Below are positions 11,022-14,031 of a stretch of DNA of 14,031 bases, piece by piece. The position numbers and the translations under genes are program-made. Source of the DNA: Chloroflexota bacterium (GTDB taxonomy: Bacteria; Chloroflexota; Dehalococcoidia; Tepidiformales; Tepidiformaceae); contig JAKALX010000048.1 in assembly GCA_021823905.1 (NCBI GenBank), forward strand, positions 1 through 14,031, read 5' to 3'. The notes under the pieces are model-generated. The model ran no database searches and was not told the origin of the DNA. It saw only the letters and a list, made by a program, of their open reading frames with translations. Positions within the stretch are counted from its first letter, which is position 1. The number at the start of each line of letters is the position of its first letter.

Positions 11022-12749
11022 ATGTCTTCGAGCACCTACTGGGAGAGATGGAGCGAACGGAATCGGAGCCGCCGAAGCTTGTTGGCGGGGAGTTCGGTTG
11101 CGGCAGCGGGAGTGGCGGGCCTGGCGCTCGTTGGCTGCGGTGGCGGTGACAGTTCGAAGTCCAGCGCAACGCCAGGAGCGAACCAGGGCAATCTGACGCC
11201 GATCGCGCCCACCCAGACCACCGAAAAGCCGGTCGCGGGCGGTGTTCTTCGCCAGGCGGGCGGACCGATCGGCTCGGTGCTCGACATCCACCAGACGAAC
11301 ACGCCCTACGAGTCGGCCGGCGTCTGGCACTGGGCGGGCAATTTCCTTATGCGCTTTTCAGCGCAATCGCCGAACCTCCCGGAACCAGATCTCGCCGCGG
11401 CCCAGCCTGAGATCCCCGGGGATGGCACGCTGCTGACGTTCAAGCTTCGACCCGAAGCCAAGTGGCAGAACCTGGCTCCAGTGAATGGCCGCCAGGTCAC
11501 CGCCGAGGACGTCAAGGCGACCTTCGAGCGGATCAAGTCGCTGGGGGCGAAGTCACCTCGTTCCGGCAACTACGTGAACGTCGAGAGCATCACGGCGGTC
11601 GACAAGACGACTGTCCAGTTCAAGCTGAAGGCGCCGCAGGCCGACCTGCTCTCGGCGATGAGTGATCAATACGACCTGATCATTCCCAAGGAGATTGCCG
11701 ACCGCGGAGTCGATGCCATTAAAGGCATTAACGACGTCATCGGCTCAGGGCCCTATCAGCTCACCACGTTCGAGGCGGGCCAACGGATTGTGATGAGCAA
11801 GCGCAAGGACGGCTACTGGAAGCCGAACACCGCGTGGCTCGACGGGTGGGACCTCGTCAACATGGTCGACACCCAGCAACTTTCTAACGCACTCAAGGCG
11901 AACCAGGTCGACGTGGTGGGCCTGCCTGTCGATCTCGCGAAGTCGTATGACGGTGACAAGAACTACACCATCACTCGCGCCCCGAACCCAACACGGGAAT
12001 GTGTGCTGATCAACCACAACAAGGACCGGTACAAGGACGCCCGCGTCCGGCAAGCGATCTGGCGCGCGATCAACCGCAAGCAGGTCTACGACACAGTATT
12101 CGGAGGGGCTGGGATTCCATCGGGTCCCATGACGCCAGCCGCATCGGCGTGGCTGCTGCCGGATGCCGAGCTGGCGAAGATGCCTGGCTTCGGTGACCGT
12201 GCGACGGAGCTGAAAGAGGCGAAGGCGCTCCTCTCGGCGGCCGGCCTTGCCGATGGCTTCGAGGATACGATCCTGACAGCGACGGCCTACAACACGAACC
12301 TGGTCAACGACGTCGTCGTTTCGAACCTGGCGGAGATTGGGATCAAACTTAAGACAGAAAACGTCGGCACCGATTTCATCGCGATGTTCACGCGTGAGGT
12401 CAAGCGGGACTACAACCTCTGCACCACGTTGTTCCTTTCGGGACCGTACCCGGACGCCCAACTCTTCATCTACCACCACACGGGCGCGGGTGGCAGCCGC
12501 AACTACGCTGACTACGGCAGCGCCGAACTGGACGCGATGCTCGACAAGCAGCGCGGCGTCTACGACACGAAGGCGCGTCTGCCGCTCGTCCAGGACATCC
12601 AGCGTTATATCATCAACAATCCTGGCCCGGCGTGGGTAGGATCGCGGATCGACTACACGGTGGCCAACGCTCGTGTACGTAACCGGGTGGCGACTCCATT
12701 CCTTGCCGGCTATCCGACGGCCGAGAACGTCTGGCTGAAGCAGGGCTAG
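11022..12749 (+). CDS. ABC transporter substrate-binding lipoprotein, family 5
   Basis: A 575-aa SBP_bac_5 (peptide/nickel/opine-type) binding protein, normal length. Export signal: SRRSLL (16-21, twin-arginine-like), Ala/Gly hydrophobic stretch, and lipobox LVGC with lipidated C39, then a Ser/Thr/Gly/Pro-rich linker to about 70. The binding lobes show the family landmarks: LTFKLRPEAKWQNLAPVNG, VTAEDVKATFERI, VIGSGPYQL, KRKDGYWKP, and DARVRQAIWRAINRKQVYDTVFGG. It captures a peptide or peptide-like solute outside the membrane and delivers it to the permeases encoded next. ATG 11022 has GAGAGGGG (11011-11018) just upstream. Ligand type cannot be read from sequence; in such genomes these operons also carry glutathione, amino-acid or glycoside substrates. 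Confidence 0.95.
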   Translation: MSSSTYWERWSERNRSRRSLLAGSSVAAAGVAGLALVGCGGGDSSKSSATPGANQGNLTPIAPTQTTEKPVAGGVLRQAGGPIGSVLDIHQTNTPYESAGVWHWAGNFLMRFSAQSPNLPEPDLAAAQPEIPGDGTLLTFKLRPEAKWQNLAPVNGRQVTAEDVKATFERIKSLGAKSPRSGNYVNVESITAVDKTTVQFKLKAPQADLLSAMSDQYDLIIPKEIADRGVDAIKGINDVIGSGPYQLTTFEAGQRIVMSKRKDGYWKPNTAWLDGWDLVNMVDTQQLSNALKANQVDVVGLPVDLAKSYDGDKNYTITRAPNPTRECVLINHNKDRYKDARVRQAIWRAINRKQVYDTVFGGAGIPSGPMTPAASAWLLPDAELAKMPGFGDRATELKEAKALLSAAGLADGFEDTILTATAYNTNLVNDVVVSNLAEIGIKLKTENVGTDFIAMFTREVKRDYNLCTTLFLSGPYPDAQLFIYHHTGAGGSRNYADYGSAELDAMLDKQRGVYDTKARLPLVQDIQRYIINNPGPAWVGSRIDYTVANARVRNRVATPFLAGYPTAENVWLKQG

Positions 12750-12767
12750 GCGCGGTCCAATTCACTT

Positions 12768-12804
12768 TCCGGGCCGGTTCCCGCCAGGGTGGGACCGGCC
12801 CGGA
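12768..12804 (+). terminator. Intercistronic stem-loop after the binding-protein gene
   Basis: TCCGGGCCGGTTCC (12768-12781) pairs with GGGACCGGCCCGGA (12791-12804) over 14 bp with one G-U and a 9-nt loop. There is no T-run. Such hairpins between a binding-protein gene and its permease gene often stabilise the upstream mRNA and cut readthrough, so that the binding protein is made in excess. Confidence 0.6.
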
Positions 12805-12826
12805 CGGTATTACGAGGCTATCCGCC

Positions 12827-13768
12827 ATGTACCGGTTCATTCTCCGACGCCTGCTCCTCTCACTGCCGACGCTCCTGATCGTCAGCTTTCTCATCTTCGG
12901 CATGATCCGGCTCAACCCCGACGCGATCGTCGCGGCTCGCCTTGGCGAGGGTTACACGCCGGAACAGGCTCGGATCATCAAGCACGAATACGGCCTGGAT
13001 AATCCTGTCGCAACGGAGTACCTCAAGTGGCTTGGGCATGTCGTCCAGGGGGATTGGGGGAACTCTTCGTACACGTTCAAGCCAGTGTTGAAGGAGATGG
13101 CGCCCAAGATCGCGGTAACATTCGAGCTCGCCTTCATGGCGGTTGTATTCGCTGTAGCGATCGGGGTGCCGATCGGCGTGTTTTCCGCCATGCGCCAGGA
13201 CCAGTGGCCCGACTATGTTCTGCGATCGTTCGCGATCACCGGATTGGCTGTTCCGGGATTCTACATAGCGACGATCGTGCTGGCGCTGCTGGCGAAGAAC
13301 TTCGCCTGGATTCCAAGTATCCGGTATGTGGCGCTCAATGACGATCCGCTCGCGAACATTCAGCAGATGTGGCTGCCAGCGTTCATTCTTTCACTCGGAA
13401 CATCGGCGCAGCTCATGCGATTTTCGAGAACGATGATGCTCGACGTTCTCCGGCAGGACTACATTCGGACCGCCTGGGCGAAAGGGCTGCGGGAGCGGGT
13501 TATCATCACGCGCCACGCGCTGAAGAATGCGATGCTGCCTGTGATCACGGTAGTCGGCCTGACAATGGCGGCGCTGGTCGGAGGGACCGTCATCTTCGAG
13601 AGCATCTTCGCGTTGCCAGGTCTCGGCACACATCTTGTGCGTGCTGTCGGCCAGAAGGATTTTGCAGTGGTGCAGGGGATCGCACTCTTTTTTGCGCTCG
13701 CGGTCATTTTCGTCAACCTGCTGGTTGACATCAGCTATACGGTGCTCGACCCGAGGGTGCGGAGTTAG
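12827..13768 (+). CDS. ABC transporter permease, DppB/OppB type
   Basis: A 313-aa inner-membrane permease. N-terminal YRFILRRLLLSLPTLLIVSF is the OppB/DppB TM1 signature; further helices at about 99-121, 133-156, 182-198, 238-258 and 281-301. The loop at about 211-237 (DYIRTAWAKGLRERVIITRH) is the EAA motif that docks the ATPase; VGGTVIFESIFALPGLG (251-267) is the usual following segment, and it ends DISYTVLDPRVR as DppB proteins do. It forms the membrane channel with the DppC-like protein. ATG 12827 has GAGG (12814-12817) 9 nt upstream. It is 77 nt after the binding protein, with a hairpin in the gap, and 2 nt before the next permease gene. Confidence 0.95.
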   Translation: MYRFILRRLLLSLPTLLIVSFLIFGMIRLNPDAIVAARLGEGYTPEQARIIKHEYGLDNPVATEYLKWLGHVVQGDWGNSSYTFKPVLKEMAPKIAVTFELAFMAVVFAVAIGVPIGVFSAMRQDQWPDYVLRSFAITGLAVPGFYIATIVLALLAKNFAWIPSIRYVALNDDPLANIQQMWLPAFILSLGTSAQLMRFSRTMMLDVLRQDYIRTAWAKGLRERVIITRHALKNAMLPVITVVGLTMAALVGGTVIFESIFALPGLGTHLVRAVGQKDFAVVQGIALFFALAVIFVNLLVDISYTVLDPRVRS

Positions 13769-13770
13769 CC

Positions 13771-14031
13771 ATGGCATCGACAATCAGCGCGCAGGCGTTG
13801 GAGATTCCGCTTCGTGGCCGCTCCCGGTTCCTGAGCGGGGCGAGCGGCTTCGTGAAGACCCTGGCGCGAAGGAAGCCGCTGGGGTTCGCCGGGCTCCTGT
13901 TCATCGGAGGCATGCTTGTAGTGGCAGCGGTACCGGGTGTCTTCGCCACCCATAGCCCATCGCAGCAAGCTGCCGAGCGCTATCAGAGCTACTGCGTCGG
14001 CCCACAAGACACGTTCCTGTGCCCCACCCAG
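13771..14031 (+). CDS. ABC transporter permease, DppC/OppC type, 3' end outside window
   Basis: The first 87 codons of the second permease; no stop is reached before the window ends. ATG 13771 is 2 nt after the DppB-like stop, so translation is coupled. A polar N-terminal tail (about 1-36, with RRKPLGF) precedes the first membrane helix (about 38-57, FAGLLFIGGMLVVAAVPGVF), followed by ATHSPSQQAAERYQ, as in OppC_N domains. The loop then has CVGPQDTFLCPTQ with two cysteines, an unusual feature in this periplasm-facing region. ATPase genes are expected downstream. Confidence 0.88.
   Translation, partial: MASTISAQALEIPLRGRSRFLSGASGFVKTLARRKPLGFAGLLFIGGMLVVAAVPGVFATHSPSQQAAERYQSYCVGPQDTFLCPTQ

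Overview
The window is high-GC bacterial DNA with short intergenic gaps, purine-rich Shine-Dalgarno sequences and frequent GTG/TTG starts. The gene mix (acyl-CoA side-chain type enzymes, a family-5 solute-binding lipoprotein with its permeases, stand-alone sigma-region-4 proteins, many small exported proteins) fits a Chloroflexota-like or actinobacterial organism. The taxon is inference only; no rRNA, tRNA or marker gene is present.

Layout: (1) 2-1503, the 3' part of a HAMP sensor histidine kinase, then a small acidic exported protein that ends at a strong terminator. (2) 1762-2049, a minus-strand ribbon-helix-helix-like protein. (3) 2141-6480, an accessory region built from two parallel modules. 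Each module opens with a duplicated cassette of about 459 bp: an ECF-type promoter-like GGAACC-N16-CGTC, a conserved leader, a 99-103 aa stand-alone sigma-70 region 4 protein and a conserved non-coding block. Each cassette is followed by an exported protein and then a protein with a (V/L)PxGY-containing (DUF4367-like) domain. In module 1 the exported protein looks like an M23 (LytM) peptidase cut by an in-frame TAA just before its HxH motif, and an additional anchored protein follows. Module 2 starts directly beside a truncated 3' copy of a maoC gene. (4) 6565-8356, an intact split MaoC hydratase pair on the minus strand and, divergent from it, an SDR dehydrogenase; the gap between them holds a 4x7-nt G-rich repeat. 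(5) 8405-9104, a type II antitoxin/PIN toxin pair. (6) 9207-10762, a minus-strand DUF35 protein and SCP-x/Ltp2-like thiolase whose stop and start codons overlap (GTGA). (7) 11022 to the end, a family-5 peptide-type ABC transporter operon (binding lipoprotein, DppB-like permease, start of a DppC-like permease), running off the right edge.

Parts 4 and 6 together give a hydratase, dehydrogenase and thiolase/aldolase-DUF35 set, the chemistry of beta-oxidation-type shortening of CoA thioesters, with a gene repertoire reminiscent of steroid side-chain degradation. The substrate cannot be read from the sequence. The most unusual part is region 3: two diverged copies of a mini sigma-region-4 regulator cassette, each heading its own exported-protein cargo, with a 217-bp partial maoC duplication flanking the second module.
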